Notes: a model not told the origin generated them from the letters alone. 64,000 nucleotides of DNA from Tritrichomonas musculus (GCA_039105265.1 JAPFFF010000058.1:806001-870000); one strand, 5' to 3'. Positions 20,462-31,567 are shown, counted from the stretch's first letter. Program-made: numbers and translations.

Positions 20462-20519
20462 AGAGAAAAATATAGCTAAAGAATGAAGAGAAAAATATGG
20501 TGAACTTTTTTTGTGATGT

Positions 20520-23500
20520 TCATTCATATCCTTCTTCGTAATTTGTTTTGATCTTTCTTTGGAATTTCGTAAGTGTAGAGATAGTCATGTTGGAATTGAA
20601 CTTGAAACATGGCTGCCCCTGAGTAAGATCAAACATTACTGAGTTTCCATTGTAGAGATGCTCGTAAAGTTTCATATAATCGCCACCAAATTGTTTTGCA
20701 GCATATTTTATAGAATTTAATGTTAGACCTTTACCGCGAATCATAAAATCTATATCACCTGTGGAATCTGTAAGTTTGTCGATATACATTTTCTTCATCA
20801 GGAAGTAACTTTCAACGGCGACAGGAATTTCATCATGCTTGTTGATAGTAGGGAAATCAGAGTGGAATTGTCCTAAATTACTACCTATGAGTTCTCTTCC
20901 GTACATTTCTTTATAGGCTTTCTCAAGTTTTGGTAAATCTGCGAGCTCTATATGCATGCTATCTGTATCTTGGTAGTATATGTGACATCCAATATCGTAG
21001 GCAAGGCACATAACTTCGTTCATGATTCTCTTACTCATGGACAGAACTTGTATTCCTAAGAGGGAGAAATTAAAATGGTCATCTATAGGTTTTAGGACTT
21101 TTAGGGAGTGCAGTTTTGAGTTATGGAGCTGTACATCTTCCTTGATCTTCATATAATTCTTCTTCCAGTACTTGTCTAGCTCTTCTCCCTCGTACATATA
21201 CTTAAATTCTTTATCTGTGAGCCTTTCTATAGTTTTACCATAGCAGCTGTTCATGATAAGTTTGTATAAGTTTTGGAGAGGATTTTTTTGCTTCTTGTAT
21301 TCGAGCCTCTTGTTGAAGATTTCTCTAATGACCTTGCGAATTGTGTAGTCTTTCTTACCATCCCAGTAGTACCCTCTCAGCAATGTGAACTCTATTTTCT
21401 GGAAACGTATGAGGTCTGTAAGGTAAATGTTATCTACTATCATCGTCACAGGCTCATCTATATTATCATCATTTAAGTTCAGGTTATTTACTTTACGAAC
21501 AAGAAGAGGGAAAGGATAATGTTTGTTAACTTTTGTAACTTCAATCTCGACAACATACGCACTCTGCTTAGATAGGAATTCCATGTTGAGATTCTCTTTT
21601 TCTATAACTTTAGGAGTGCCACTTACGGTCCATAGGCGTGCCATAGCAGACGGATATAAAGAAACTGCATCAAAATCACATACCTTCTTTTGTGTGTGCC
21701 ATTTCTTGTTGTACGCCGTCATACACCTCCCGCCGTAGATAGCATGTGCACAGAAATATCTAGGAACACCACCAATTTTATATAAATCGTGACCATAATA
21801 AACTTTGTTATTGAAAACTTCATTCGCGAGAGAAGAGATGGAGACAAAGTTGAAAGGATCTATGTTGAAATCTTCTATAAAACCATCTCTAAATTTATTA
21901 AATCCCTGTCGCAAAATGTTCACATCTTGGGCACAATAAAATTCTGCATACTTGTACATATCAAAAGTGGTATCAGAGAGACGGCAGCCTATAATATCTA
22001 TGTTGTGGCAGAATTGTTGTTTCGTCTCTTCTGTCCATCTCTTATCTTCATTCTCTCCTGCTTCCTCTATTACACCTATATTTTTGGATAGCCTTTCCAT
22101 GGTATAATACTTGTAGGGGAAAACTTCTTTCTGTCCACTATCGAGATTAAACATTGATGGTAGTTGTGAAAGTTTGCATGAGAGTATAGGAAGTGTGTCT
22201 CGGAAGTAGAGGGTTTTAGACTTATAGATAATTGTGCCTTTCATAAATTTGTTACCCTTAATGACAGACTTCCTTATACCGTAAGAACAAAGAAATCTGA
22301 TATCGTAAGCTAAGTTATGGAAGTACACAACAGAGAAATCAGGAAGGAAATCCAGAAATGAAACACTACAATCCTCACCTTTAAAGGTTTTCGTTATTGT
22401 ACCATCTTGAGATTGGAGAACAAACATGTATGGACGATGAATATCACCAGAAGTGTCTGCCTCAGAATCACAGTACCAATATGACTTTTGCCCTTGTTTC
22501 TCATCTCCTCCCTTCTTCTTAAATGTTCTGGGCTTTATAAGTTGGGTGCAGGACTTTTCATCATATTCTAAGTTAATTCTAGAAACATCCTTCTTGATAT
22601 CATCATTGAAAACAGTTTTGAGAATACAGCCATCTCCAAAGTTTAAAGGTCGGAAATAATTTTCCTTCATAAGTGTGCGTACTAAATTGGAAGAACTTAT
22701 GAAATGTCTAGCCTTCCTCCAATGATTGCTGTTGTACTCCATGCTCGCCTTGTCTGGTGTAAGAGAAGTGAGATTATTGATGTAGTATGTGGAAAAGGGA
22801 GTCTTTTCTTCTATAAAGTAGTGTTTCTCGTAAATGTTGAATTTGTGAGTGCGATTTGGCTCAGCTTTCTCGACTCCTATATATGAATTCTTCCCTAGTG
22901 ATTTCTTTTTGTTTTTGGAATTCGCGTCTTCATTTATGTAAGAAACACTGATGTGGATCTTAAATTCCTGACATAGATTGTTGATAGCAGAATTGGAGAG
23001 ATATCTGTTGTTGATTCTTAGCCGCATTTGATTTAAGGTTTCTTCATCATAGGACCCTGTTTGTTGAAGAGCATATATGAAACAACAGTCATCAAGTTCT
23101 TTTCGTTGTGTACCTTTGTTGTTAGCAAGATTGTCGAAAATTTGTAGGCGAGTCAGGTATTTTACTATCTCTTTTGGGCAGCTCTCTTTGACTAAGAATT
23201 GAAAGAATGAACCTCCGCGATCTGCATTACTTCTGACATTTTTGGTTTTGCTGAAAATGAGCTGAGAAAAGAGAGACCATTCTGGGAGTTCCATACTGCC
23301 CTTCTCATAAAAGTACTCAGGCTTGACATCATCCATGTCGAATATAAAATGTTTCTTCGTAAAGTTTTCCATAAGCTTGTTGAAGTTTTCAGAAGTGAGA
23401 GGTAAAGTGCGCCATTCATTATTGACTTTGAACCTGAGCTTATATTGATTTGTGACAGAGAAATTTTTGACAATAGTGTTAAAGAAATTATGAAGAGCAG

Positions 23501-23987
23501 GAAATATTAATTCTCTACCTCTGTTCGTAAGTTGCTCGAAATTTATATGCCAGTACTCAGGGGAATCATAAAGTTTCTTCATAATTGCGTCCACTATTTT
23601 TTCCTGCTCGTCCTTAAGCTTAATGAAATCGTTATAAGTTATCTTCACAAAAGAATCATCCTTAGTGACCTTCCTCCATATGTTGTTCTTGATGTTCTTC
23701 AAAAAGTAATAATCATTATTGTCGATATAGCGTGGAATTTCTCTTGGAGGAGGAACATTTGGGACTTCATTTGTGTTTTTCGTTTGTTCTCTACCTTTCA
23801 TGAACCAGAACATAGCTTCATAATTGTTATCACCATTGTAACCAAGTTGTAGAATATCAAAAGCGATAATATCTATGAGCTCGTCCTTGCTGTCAATATC
23901 GAGATCGCCTTCTGTTATCTTCTCATTTTCTATCATGCTCAAAAGTTCGTATAATTTTGGCGTAGGTGTGTCCTCTAGTTTTGTCAT
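20520..23987 (-). CDS. Protein-primed DNA polymerase B of the Polinton
   Basis: The product has 1155 residues. The 3'-5' exonuclease motifs are visible (YCDSEAD near 506, YFHNLAYDIRF, and YCAQDVNILRQ), followed by the polymerase motifs: DFDAVSLYPSAM near 774, KLIMNSCYGK near 912 and IYYQDTDSMHI near 1006. This is the DNA_pol_B_2 type that replicates linear genomes using a terminal protein. The N-terminal 450 residues are typical in length for Polintons and probably include the terminal-protein region. It converges on the integrase gene with 58 bases between. Confidence 0.96.
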   Translation of the reverse strand: MTKLEDTPTPKLYELLSMIENEKITEGDLDIDSKDELIDIIAFDILQLGYNGDNNYEAMFWFMKGREQTKNTNEVPNVPPPREIPRYIDNNDYYFLKNIKNNIWRKVTKDDSFVKITYNDFIKLKDEQEKIVDAIMKKLYDSPEYWHINFEQLTNRGRELIFPALHNFFNTIVKNFSVTNQYKLRFKVNNEWRTLPLTSENFNKLMENFTKKHFIFDMDDVKPEYFYEKGSMELPEWSLFSQLIFSKTKNVRSNADRGGSFFQFLVKESCPKEIVKYLTRLQIFDNLANNKGTQRKELDDCCFIYALQQTGSYDEETLNQMRLRINNRYLSNSAINNLCQEFKIHISVSYINEDANSKNKKKSLGKNSYIGVEKAEPNRTHKFNIYEKHYFIEEKTPFSTYYINNLTSLTPDKASMEYNSNHWRKARHFISSSNLVRTLMKENYFRPLNFGDGCILKTVFNDDIKKDVSRINLEYDEKSCTQLIKPRTFKKKGGDEKQGQKSYWYCDSEADTSGDIHRPYMFVLQSQDGTITKTFKGEDCSVSFLDFLPDFSVVYFHNLAYDIRFLCSYGIRKSVIKGNKFMKGTIIYKSKTLYFRDTLPILSCKLSQLPSMFNLDSGQKEVFPYKYYTMERLSKNIGVIEEAGENEDKRWTEETKQQFCHNIDIIGCRLSDTTFDMYKYAEFYCAQDVNILRQGFNKFRDGFIEDFNIDPFNFVSISSLANEVFNNKVYYGHDLYKIGGVPRYFCAHAIYGGRCMTAYNKKWHTQKKVCDFDAVSLYPSAMARLWTVSGTPKVIEKENLNMEFLSKQSAYVVEIEVTKVNKHYPFPLLVRKVNNLNLNDDNIDEPVTMIVDNIYLTDLIRFQKIEFTLLRGYYWDGKKDYTIRKVIREIFNKRLEYKKQKNPLQNLYKLIMNSCYGKTIERLTDKEFKYMYEGEELDKYWKKNYMKIKEDVQLHNSKLHSLKVLKPIDDHFNFSLLGIQVLSMSKRIMNEVMCLAYDIGCHIYYQDTDSMHIELADLPKLEKAYKEMYGRELIGSNLGQFHSDFPTINKHDEIPVAVESYFLMKKMYIDKLTDSTGDIDFMIRGKGLTLNSIKYAAKQFGGDYMKLYEHLYNGNSVMFDLTQGQPCFKFNSNMTISTLTKFQRKIKTNYEEGYE

Positions 23988-24229
23988 TTGTGTTGTTTAT
24001 GTTTGATAAAAAAAATGAAAAACAAAAATTATGTTTAATAAATGAAATTCAGAAATTTTTAGAAATCATGTTTTTTTTCATTTTTGATTTTTCAGAATTG
24101 AATTTCAAATATTAAAATCATAATTGAAATCATAATTGAAATCCTAGCTCAGTGGTATTTCATAAGTGTAAAGTTGCATGGTTCGGAATATAGAAGGGCC
24201 GACATTTTTTATTTTCAGATTTGGATTGT

Positions 24230-24640
24230 GAAATATGATATAAAAAATGAAAGAAAGAAATATGATATAAAAAATGAAAAAGAATTGTGAAATAAAAACT
24301 AAAAAAAGAATTGTGAAATAAAAACTAAAAAAAGAATTGTGAAATAAAAAATGAATTTTAATGTCCGCATGAATTATTGAATTTTATTGGCCGCATGAAT
24401 TATTGAATTTTATTGTCCGCATGAATTATTGAATTTTTTTTGGCCGCATGAAAATTGAATATTTCATAAGGACATGACCGCAAGAATTTTTGAATGTTTT
24501 TTATTGGCCGCATGAATTATTGAATTTTATGGCTGCATGAATTATTGAATTTTATTGGCCTCATGAATTATTGAATTTTATTGGACTCATGAATTATTGA
24601 ATTTTATTGGCCTCATGAATTATTGAATTTTTTTATGCTC
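24230..24640. repeat. Tandem repeat array near the right end of the Polinton
   Basis: About ten copies of a 26-28 bp unit built on GAATTATTGAATTTTATTGG and CCGCAT run from about 24350 to 24640. Shorter AAAGAATTGTGAAATAAAAA units precede them. Confidence 0.8.
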
Positions 24641-24774
24641 AATACAGGTCCTAAAATCACCTACCTCAGATCAAATATTAAAACAGTATTGAAAACATAT
24701 ATAAAGTTCAGAAATTTATCTCGCATATGTATTTCGATAAATTTGAGATCATCAAAAAAGTTCATGATTTTGAG

Positions 24775-24969
24775 TTCGATGATGTAAATTTCGATTTTAA
24801 AAACAAGTCTGAGTGTAATTTTTGAAAAATCACGCCTGTTGTAGATATTATTGGAAAACATATATGGAATTGTACCGAAAGTTTGACAGTTGTACTTTCA
24901 CTAGGTGCGGGATGCAAAAAGGGGGAGTGAGGACCCCCGGTCCGAAATCACCCTTTTCATCATACTACT
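24775..24969 (-). repeat. Right terminal inverted repeat of the Polinton
   Basis: It is the reverse complement of the left terminus with few differences. It ends in CATCATACTACT followed by the duplication GAGGT. Confidence 0.92.
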
Positions 24970-25288
24970 GAGGTGCACCTGTACCTCTTAAAAAGTGAAT
25001 TTTTGATTTTCTTATTTTTAAAATCCTATTTTATTTACTGTTGTATGCTGGATTTAGTGGTGATATCAATATAATGTATTTTTATACTTTAATTTACATT
25101 ATTTTGTTAAAGTATGAGAATAGAGATTATATAATTAGTATATTGATTCATGGAGGCATATGATATATTATGCATTTCTGATAAATACGATATATAAAGA
25201 TTTTGATTTAAATATATATGTAATATAAATACTCTTATTTTATAATTATAAAATTTAAAATAATTTTTACTAAACTTCATTGAAAACT
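24970..25288. other. Right target duplication and spacer
   Basis: GAGGT (24970-24974) is the target duplication and is followed by GCACCTGTACCTCTT. The rest is AT-rich spacer up to the 3' end of the hexosaminidase gene. Confidence 0.6.
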
Positions 25289-27223
25289 TTAAGTATTATT
25301 TGTGTAATATAACACAACCTCACCTTCAGAATCGTTTCCATCAATTCCTTGAATGTCAGCAAATAAAGAAACTTCTTTTTCAGATGCATTTTCATTAGTC
25401 ACAAGCTTAAAAGCATTCGCTTGGTTATCATCCCAAGTAGCTTGACCTTCCTGTTCCGATACTGCAATAATCTTTCCATTGATTCTCATATGAACATTCT
25501 TTATATTAATTCCATTTTGGCCATTTTTCAGAATAAAAGCTGCTTCATAAGGCCCGGCTTTACCTACCGCTTTATTACCGAGCTTCCACTCTTTTGTAAC
25601 CCAAGTTCCTGCTTTAACATCATCAGAATTCCAGAAAACATTTTGTGCTTGTCCTGCAGGTGCATATATAATCTGTGCATTTTGAAGACGGCTTTGATGC
25701 TTTCGAATTAAGCTTCTTAGAAAACGATTGAAATTACGTTTTGATTTTTGGGTCCAACCACTCTCACCAATAGCTATCATTCTTGGATAGAGCTTGTAAT
25801 AAAGATCTTCATCTCCACCCCAAACCCATTCTGCCCAAAGAGATCCTTGGACACCAAGAACATTATCTTGGTGATCTGCTGAAACTCCGTCTGTTGGCTC
25901 ATAATTGTATGAAACATAAAGAGTCTTGTATCCAAATGTAGCGTATTCAAATACGTCTGGAACTGTGTATTGATATTGGCAAATATAAACAAGAGTTGAT
26001 GGTGTCATAATGACTTTAAGACCATTATTTGCAGCCTTTGTTCCAACGTTTTTGTGCCATCCCATGATGGTTACATCTTTAGAGATGTCATCATAATATA
26101 TTTCATCCCATCCAATAGCTTTGTAACCTTTCTCTCTAATATGAGAAAGCAACTGCTCAGTAAACCAGTTTTGAAGTTGCCTAATATTTGTCATTTTAAG
26201 ATCTTGGTACCTTTTTTGGCATTTAGGGCATTTCTCCCAGCGGGCTGTTTGACATTCATCTCCTCCAATATGAATATATTTTGTTTCAAACAATCCCATA
26301 ACTTCATCTAAAACATCTTTAAGAACTTGTATGGTTTGGTCGTTTCCAAGGCAAAAAACTTCAGGTGATGGATTCATATGCCATAATGGTTCAAATGGAC
26401 CGCCTGTACATGAAAGTTCGGGATAAGCTGATAAACCAGCTACAGCATGGCCTGGAAGATCAATTTCTGGTACAATTATTACTCCTCGAGTACGTGCATA
26501 ACGATCTAATTCTTTCAATTGCTCTTGTGTATAGTAAAATGGTCCATATTGTGTTTCATCACTTTCGCTACGAAACCATGGTTTGGGTCTTCCACTAGCA
26601 ATTGATCCGATTTCTGTAAATTTGGGATATTTTTTGATTTCAATACGCCAACCTTGATCATCATTAAGGTGGAGATGTACATAATTTAATTTTTGATGAG
26701 CCATTGAATCAAATAATGCTTTCAAAGAATCTACAGTCAAAAAATGACGTGAAGGGTCAATTAATATGCCTCTCCATTTAAATCGAGGAGCATCATTAAT
26801 ATCAACGCATGGAGAAGTCCATTGAATATTCAACATTGTTTTCTTAGAATAAATTTCTGCTGGGAAAAGTTGGAGAAGAGTTTCAAATCCATAGAGGAAT
26901 CCTATTGGCGTAGTAGCAGTAATTATAACTTGATCAGGTTTCACCGATAATTGATATTCTTCTGATCCAAGTTCAGATGTTGATTTAACAAAATTAATTT
27001 GGTTTGAACTTGATGAATCCTTGTATTCAAATGCGTAGCCAGTTGAAATTCTGAGAAGTTTGGCAGCATAATTAATTATATCCAGTAATCCATCAACTGT
27101 TTTATCATAAAAAATACCTGTATTAGATTTTAATGAAAAATCTCCTGTACCAATGATAACTTCTTTTGGTTCAGGAATTATATCAAGAGTGCTGAAGCAT
27201 ATAGATATTAAGAAAAAGAGCAT
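25289..27223 (-). CDS. Secreted beta-N-acetylhexosaminidase (GH20)
   Basis: The product has 644 residues. A short hydrophobic signal peptide (MLFFLISICFS) is followed by the GH20 N-terminal alpha/beta domain and then a TIM barrel from about 148 (FKWRGILIDPSRHFLTVD). The catalytic Asp-Glu pair sits in HIGGDEC (322-323), and the barrel motif VPEIDLPGHA is present. These enzymes remove terminal GlcNAc or GalNAc from glycans and chitin oligomers, in lysosomes or secreted. About 100 residues after the barrel form an extra C-terminal beta domain common in protist and bacterial members. TCATTTA stands 11 bases before the ATG. Family assignment is firm; the exact substrate is unknown. Confidence 0.95.
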   Translation of the reverse strand: MLFFLISICFSTLDIIPEPKEVIIGTGDFSLKSNTGIFYDKTVDGLLDIINYAAKLLRISTGYAFEYKDSSSSNQINFVKSTSELGSEEYQLSVKPDQVIITATTPIGFLYGFETLLQLFPAEIYSKKTMLNIQWTSPCVDINDAPRFKWRGILIDPSRHFLTVDSLKALFDSMAHQKLNYVHLHLNDDQGWRIEIKKYPKFTEIGSIASGRPKPWFRSESDETQYGPFYYTQEQLKELDRYARTRGVIIVPEIDLPGHAVAGLSAYPELSCTGGPFEPLWHMNPSPEVFCLGNDQTIQVLKDVLDEVMGLFETKYIHIGGDECQTARWEKCPKCQKRYQDLKMTNIRQLQNWFTEQLLSHIREKGYKAIGWDEIYYDDISKDVTIMGWHKNVGTKAANNGLKVIMTPSTLVYICQYQYTVPDVFEYATFGYKTLYVSYNYEPTDGVSADHQDNVLGVQGSLWAEWVWGGDEDLYYKLYPRMIAIGESGWTQKSKRNFNRFLRSLIRKHQSRLQNAQIIYAPAGQAQNVFWNSDDVKAGTWVTKEWKLGNKAVGKAGPYEAAFILKNGQNGINIKNVHMRINGKIIAVSEQEGQATWDDNQANAFKLVTNENASEKEVSLFADIQGIDGNDSEGEVVLYYTNNT

Positions 27224-27233
27224 TTTGAAATTT

Positions 27234-27240
27234 TAAATGA
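27234..27240 (-). promoter_or_regulatory. Putative trichomonad initiator (Inr)
   Basis: TCATTTA on the minus strand lies just before the hexosaminidase start codon and fits the TCA(+1)-pyrimidine-A/T consensus. Confidence 0.5.
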
Positions 27241-28756
27241 ATTAATTGAAATGTTTTCAAAAAAAAACCAATAGATTTCAATTTCAGTTTATCGAAAAAA
27301 AAAAAATATTTTCCTTATATTGCATTTCATATAGTAAATATTATTTATTTAATTTTATTTATTAAAAAATATTTGTATTTTAGTTTATCCTGAATTGTTT
27401 TCATTTTTTCGCGTTATGTAATTGATAATATATTATAATATATTTTATTTTATTTATAAGTATTATAATAGTCATTATATTTAAATATTACTTTTATAAT
27501 ATGATTAAAGACATTCAATGAAAATTGAAGATTTTAAAGAAGTAGACAAATAAATATTTAGCCTGAATTATTCCCCAATATTTTAATCACATATTCTTTG
27601 ACGGGTAAAGAATAAATATTAATCATTTAATCAAGAGTTCACCCACCAGTTTTCGTAGAATAATCATTCAAAAATTGAATGTAAAATCGTTAAATAAACA
27701 TTTTGAGACTTTTAAACTCATTTCATTGTTTTCTCTGCATAAATATATAGCGATGTTACTACGGAGAGATATCAAAAAAATAAATGTAAAAAGAGGAAAA
27801 AACATATCTTTAATAGGAATAATGATATCTGCTAGTAGCAAAAGGGACCATATCGTCTCATTATAATTTTAAGACAATACATATATTTTTATATTAATAC
27901 ATATCAATAAAACTACCAAGAAATAAACAGAAGACAAAAAAAACGATAAATATATTCCACGTACGTTTATTATTTCAGAACTTTTTCAGAAGTCATTTTC
28001 TTTCTATTTTTTATTATAAAGTCTAGAAAATTAGATATTTTGTTTAAAAAAAGTATCTGTGCTTGATTTCAGGTGCACCTAAATCAAAATTTCTATAAAC
28101 TTTTGGAAGGTGTTTTTTGAATTACATGATATCTTTTTGAATCACTCGAATCTAAGAAATCCGCAATATTAAAAGCAAGAAAGGCATTTTTCATCAACTA
28201 GTATATATCATAGATATAATTTTTCTTTTATTTGTTGAATTATTTTTATAAATTAAATTTTAATCTTGGAAAAAAAAAATTCAATGATAAAATAAAAAAT
28301 TTGAATGAATTTCTAAAATTTTAATCTAGAAGAATTCAAAATTTCAAAGAAAAAAAATTGAATTCATCGAGATTAAAATTTAATCTCAAGGAATTCAAAA
28401 TTCAATGAATTCAAAATTTGAATTATTTTTGTTCGTTAAAATATTTTTTTAATCGTCGTTCATTCAATTTTTGCAGCTTTTTCATTGTTTCATGTCATTT
28501 TTAACAAAAAATTAGCATATTTTAAAAATTCCACGTTCGACCAAAAATATTTTACAAATTTTATTTTTTATACATTCTTTATATAAACATATATTATAAT
28601 TATTCAAAAAATCAGGTCCAATTTTTTTTTATAAGCATTTTTTAATAAAAATATCATAAAAAATCAATTTTTTTTGAGAAGCGAGTAAATTAAAATATTA
28701 ATATATTGATTATAAATATAGCATCAATTTACAGGAATAGATATAAGAGTATACCT
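27241..28756. other. AT-rich spacer
   Basis: No gene is recognised. The part at 28290-28440 holds loosely inverted GAATTCAAAATT units that could fold back. The palindrome AGGTGCACCT at 28072-28081 also occurs next to the right end of the Polinton. Confidence 0.5.
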
Positions 28757-28760
28757 TTAA

Positions 28761-29000
28761 GGTACAAATCCAGTACGTTTAGTAACCACAATTTTTTTTG
28801 ACATTCTCAAAGAATAAAATGACATGTTAAATAAAAAACGATTATTTTCATCCATTTCATATAACATGTCATAATGTTTATTTAAATTGTAAAATAAGTG
28901 TCAAAAACAAACCTAGTCAATTTAAACTTTTTCAGAGACATGCAACTATTCAAATAATAAACGTTCTCCTATTCAAAAAATAACGTACTGGATTTGTACC
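28761..29000. mobile_element. Short TTAA-flanked MITE, copy 1 (240 bp)
   Basis: The termini are a 19-bp perfect inverted repeat GGTACAAATCCAGTACGTT, with TTAA on both sides (28757-28760 and 29001-29004). The interior is non-coding. TTAA targets are used by piggyBac and Kolobok elements. A second copy lies at 33105-33333. Confidence 0.8.
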
Positions 29001-29004
29001 TTAA

Positions 29005-29411
29005 GAGTAAGAGATAAATATAACCATATTTTTATTAAATTTTTAATTATAACCATATTCTCTTAATTTGTAAAATAAAAAAAAACTAAACGATCAAATA
29101 TCTTTTAATATTTGAATATGAATATGCAGAAATAAGAGAATGAATCAATTTAAAATGAATACAATTCATAATGTTGTCAAAAAATTGACTAGGTTTGATA
29201 AAACATATAATTTTCTAGAATTAACAATAATGGAAAGGACGAAACATCAACTATAATAGTACGATCAATTTGATTCTGCGATATTGATTTCTGCGTAATT
29301 AAAACTGACAGAAGCCACTTATGTTTACAATAAGTATATTTTAATTTATATAGATTCAATTGATTCATTATACAGCCTAGCAAATTAACCAACAGTGATT
29401 GTGATCAATAA
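29005..29411. other. AT-rich spacer left of the helicase fragment
   Basis: Composition changes from very AT-rich to clearly less AT-rich at about 29400. No gene is recognised in the spacer itself. Confidence 0.4.
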
Positions 29412-30875
29412 AATGATAAGTATGATTTACGTAAGATCACTAAACAAATTCGGACTAAGAAGTTCATCTGTGAAGCTCCAATCGGTTCTGGTAAATCGAC
29501 AGCGATCCGCAAATGGATTGCATCACATAGTACAGAGAGGTTTATGGTTATAGTTCGAACAGTGAATATCGCTGAAGAGTTCTATACCAAGTTGAATAAT
29601 ATGTATGTTAATTCCATTCGGTTGTGTGTTAACGATAATGCGTTTAAAGAGTTTCACAAAGCTGTACACAATGAAGTTAATGTGATTATTACTACATACA
29701 ACACAGCTTCGAAATGTCTAGGTGATCTAATTGAAGAATACTATATGAACGAACAACGATTAGATTACTTTCTAGTGATTGACGAAGCACATATGTTACT
29801 ACAACATATTGGATTAATTGAGATTACTAAAGAGTTCGATAAGGTTGCGTTAATAAGTGCTACTGCTGATGATATTAAACACTTCGCGTGTTTTAGAGAT
29901 TACATAATCGTTAATCCATGTATCGATAAGAGATACAATCGAAATATATACGTTAACAAGTTGATACCAGATGTTGATGAACAACGAGCTGAGATAGTTA
30001 ACTTAATCGATGCAAAGCGAATGAACTACGATAAAGTATTAATTAAGATCGAAGATAAGAAACAATGTACTTTATTGAAAGAGATGTTGAAAGATAGATA
30101 TAAGGTTGCGTTATATACAGGTGATAACAAAGAGGTTAAGTTGAATGAAGATGGTTTGTTCGATGAAGATGTTGATGTTGTTATATCTACCTCATCTATA
30201 CAGAATGGACAGTCCATTAAAGAGAATATTCTATCTATATTCGTCCAAACATATATCGATACTGTGTCCAGTGTTAAACAGTTTCTAGGTCGAAACCGAA
30301 ATCGAAACTCGGATGTATATGTATATGTTCGATATGGAAAGCATTTGAACAAGAGAAAGTACTCGATACCGAACAACAGATATGAGAGATACTTAAACGA
30401 ACTGCGTGATAGAGCATGGAATTGTATGAGTAAAACAGATTGGAATGTCGCATTATATGAGTTTGATCGTGTACGATTCGGTAAATCTGCTGTTGATGAC
30501 GATTCACAAAGTGAAGTTCTCGAAGAGAATGATACTTCGTACTCCGCTACCGCGGATGAACCAGTTGATGATGATGAATCTGTTGATGAACCTATCGTTG
30601 ATGAACCAGTTAATGAACCTATCGTTGATGATACTGTTGTTGATGAATCTGTCGTTGACGAGCATGTCGTTAATGAACCTATCGTTGATGAACATATCGT
30701 TAATGAACATGTCGTTGATGAACCTAACATTGATATAGAATTTCCTACCAAAAGAGATCTATACAACTATTATGGAATCCATATTAAGACAATACCAGAT
30801 GGGTATGAAGTTAATATGAGATATAACAGAGTTAATGGTAAGAGAGGTCGAGTGTATAAATTGGTGAAGAAGTGA
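29412..30875 (+). pseudogene. Virus-type origin-binding/DEAH helicase, probable fragment of an old element
   Basis: A superfamily 2 helicase is recognisable: Walker A GSGKS (codons near 29484-29501), DEAH box VIDEAH, motif III-like ISATAD, and a C-terminal QFLGRNRNR motif VI. The order and spacing resemble herpesvirus UL9-type and large-DNA-virus origin-binding proteins, related copies of which I recall from trichomonad genomes. The first ATG is at 29544, inside the domain, so this looks like a piece of a larger element. The C-terminus carries a repeated VDEPIV/VNEPIV tract before a last globular segment. Base composition is less AT-rich than the flanks, a sign of separate origin. No inverted repeats or target duplication could be assigned. 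Confidence 0.65.
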
Positions 30876-30914
30876 ATCGACGATGTGATTACTTTGTATT
30901 TTTCTTGAACTTAA

Positions 30915-31316
30915 ATGACCGCATTAACAGAACTATTCGCATGTGATGATATGAACAAGTTGAAGCATGAACTCGCCAGACTTATCGAATCCAAAGACTA
31001 TAAAACAGTTAACACGCTATTAGGTCGTAATCCAAATACATGGAAATTTGATACTCGTGAACTTAATGAAGAGATCCAATGTGATGATAAACACTTCACT
31101 AAACGAAAAGGTGTAATGAAGTTCGAGACCAGACCAGCATCTAATAATACGCGTAAGCCTAAACAAACAACTCCACAGAGTGATTCATACGAAGCTCATC
31201 TATATAATCCAAATGACGGATCATATGGATATGTATCCATATTTAATCAGCTGTATCCACAAATTTTGATTTTTACGATTTTAATCAGCTGTATATGCAA
31301 AATTCATATGATTTAA
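30915..31316 (+). CDS. Small companion frame of the helicase fragment
   Basis: A 133-residue frame begins 39 bases after the helicase in the same direction and shares its less AT-rich composition for about 340 bases. The N-terminus has two helices (LTELFACDDMNKLKHELARL); a Lys/Thr-rich linker follows. The last 30 residues are hydrophobic and coincide with the return to AT-rich sequence, so the true C-terminus is probably not preserved. No family is recognised. Confidence 0.4.
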   Translation: MTALTELFACDDMNKLKHELARLIESKDYKTVNTLLGRNPNTWKFDTRELNEEIQCDDKHFTKRKGVMKFETRPASNNTRKPKQTTPQSDSYEAHLYNPNDGSYGYVSIFNQLYPQILIFTILISCICKIHMI

Positions 31317-31503
31317 ATCGTATTATTTAAAATGATTGATGAAAATATTGGCCAAATAAAATTTTAATTACTAAATTCGAAATGATCATATTTATTTTTA
31401 CATAATTCATCTATGAAAACATAAATAAAATAGCAAATTCTTATCAAACATTGAATTATAAAGTATATTATTGATATAGTCGAATTTGTTCTTATTAATG
31501 CTT

Positions 31504-31511
31504 ATTTTGGA
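31504..31511. repeat. Left target duplication of the MULE element
   Basis: ATTTTGGA precedes the left terminus and recurs at 37496-37503 after the right terminus. The 8-bp length fits Mutator-like elements. Confidence 0.85.
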
Positions 31512-31567
31512 AGAGGTGAGGCTGCGAAAATTTTTGGTATTTTTTAATAATATTTATACATATTATA

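Larger units (their letters stand above)
9203..24969. mobile_element. Maverick/Polinton, apparently whole, 15.8 kb
   Basis: The element is bounded by inverted repeats of about 195 bp that begin AGTAGTATGATG and carry a GC-rich block, and by the 5-bp duplication GAGGT. It encodes the family hallmarks: protein-primed DNA polymerase B, retroviral-type integrase, FtsK/HerA-type packaging ATPase and a probable major capsid protein. Further frames encode a fibre-like protein and several small proteins. I did not recognise the adenoviral-type protease that many members carry. Three tandem-repeat tracts lie between genes. The near-identical termini, exact duplication and long open frames point to a recent insertion with no evident break in the core genes. 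Confidence 0.95.

Noticed and set aside
27675-27866. 63-codon plus-strand frame
   Set aside because: No recognisable domain, no initiator, and spacer-like composition.
28290-28440. Loosely inverted GAATTCAAAATT units as a transposon end
   Set aside because: The units are short, degenerate and unpaired by any target duplication; AT-rich composition explains them.
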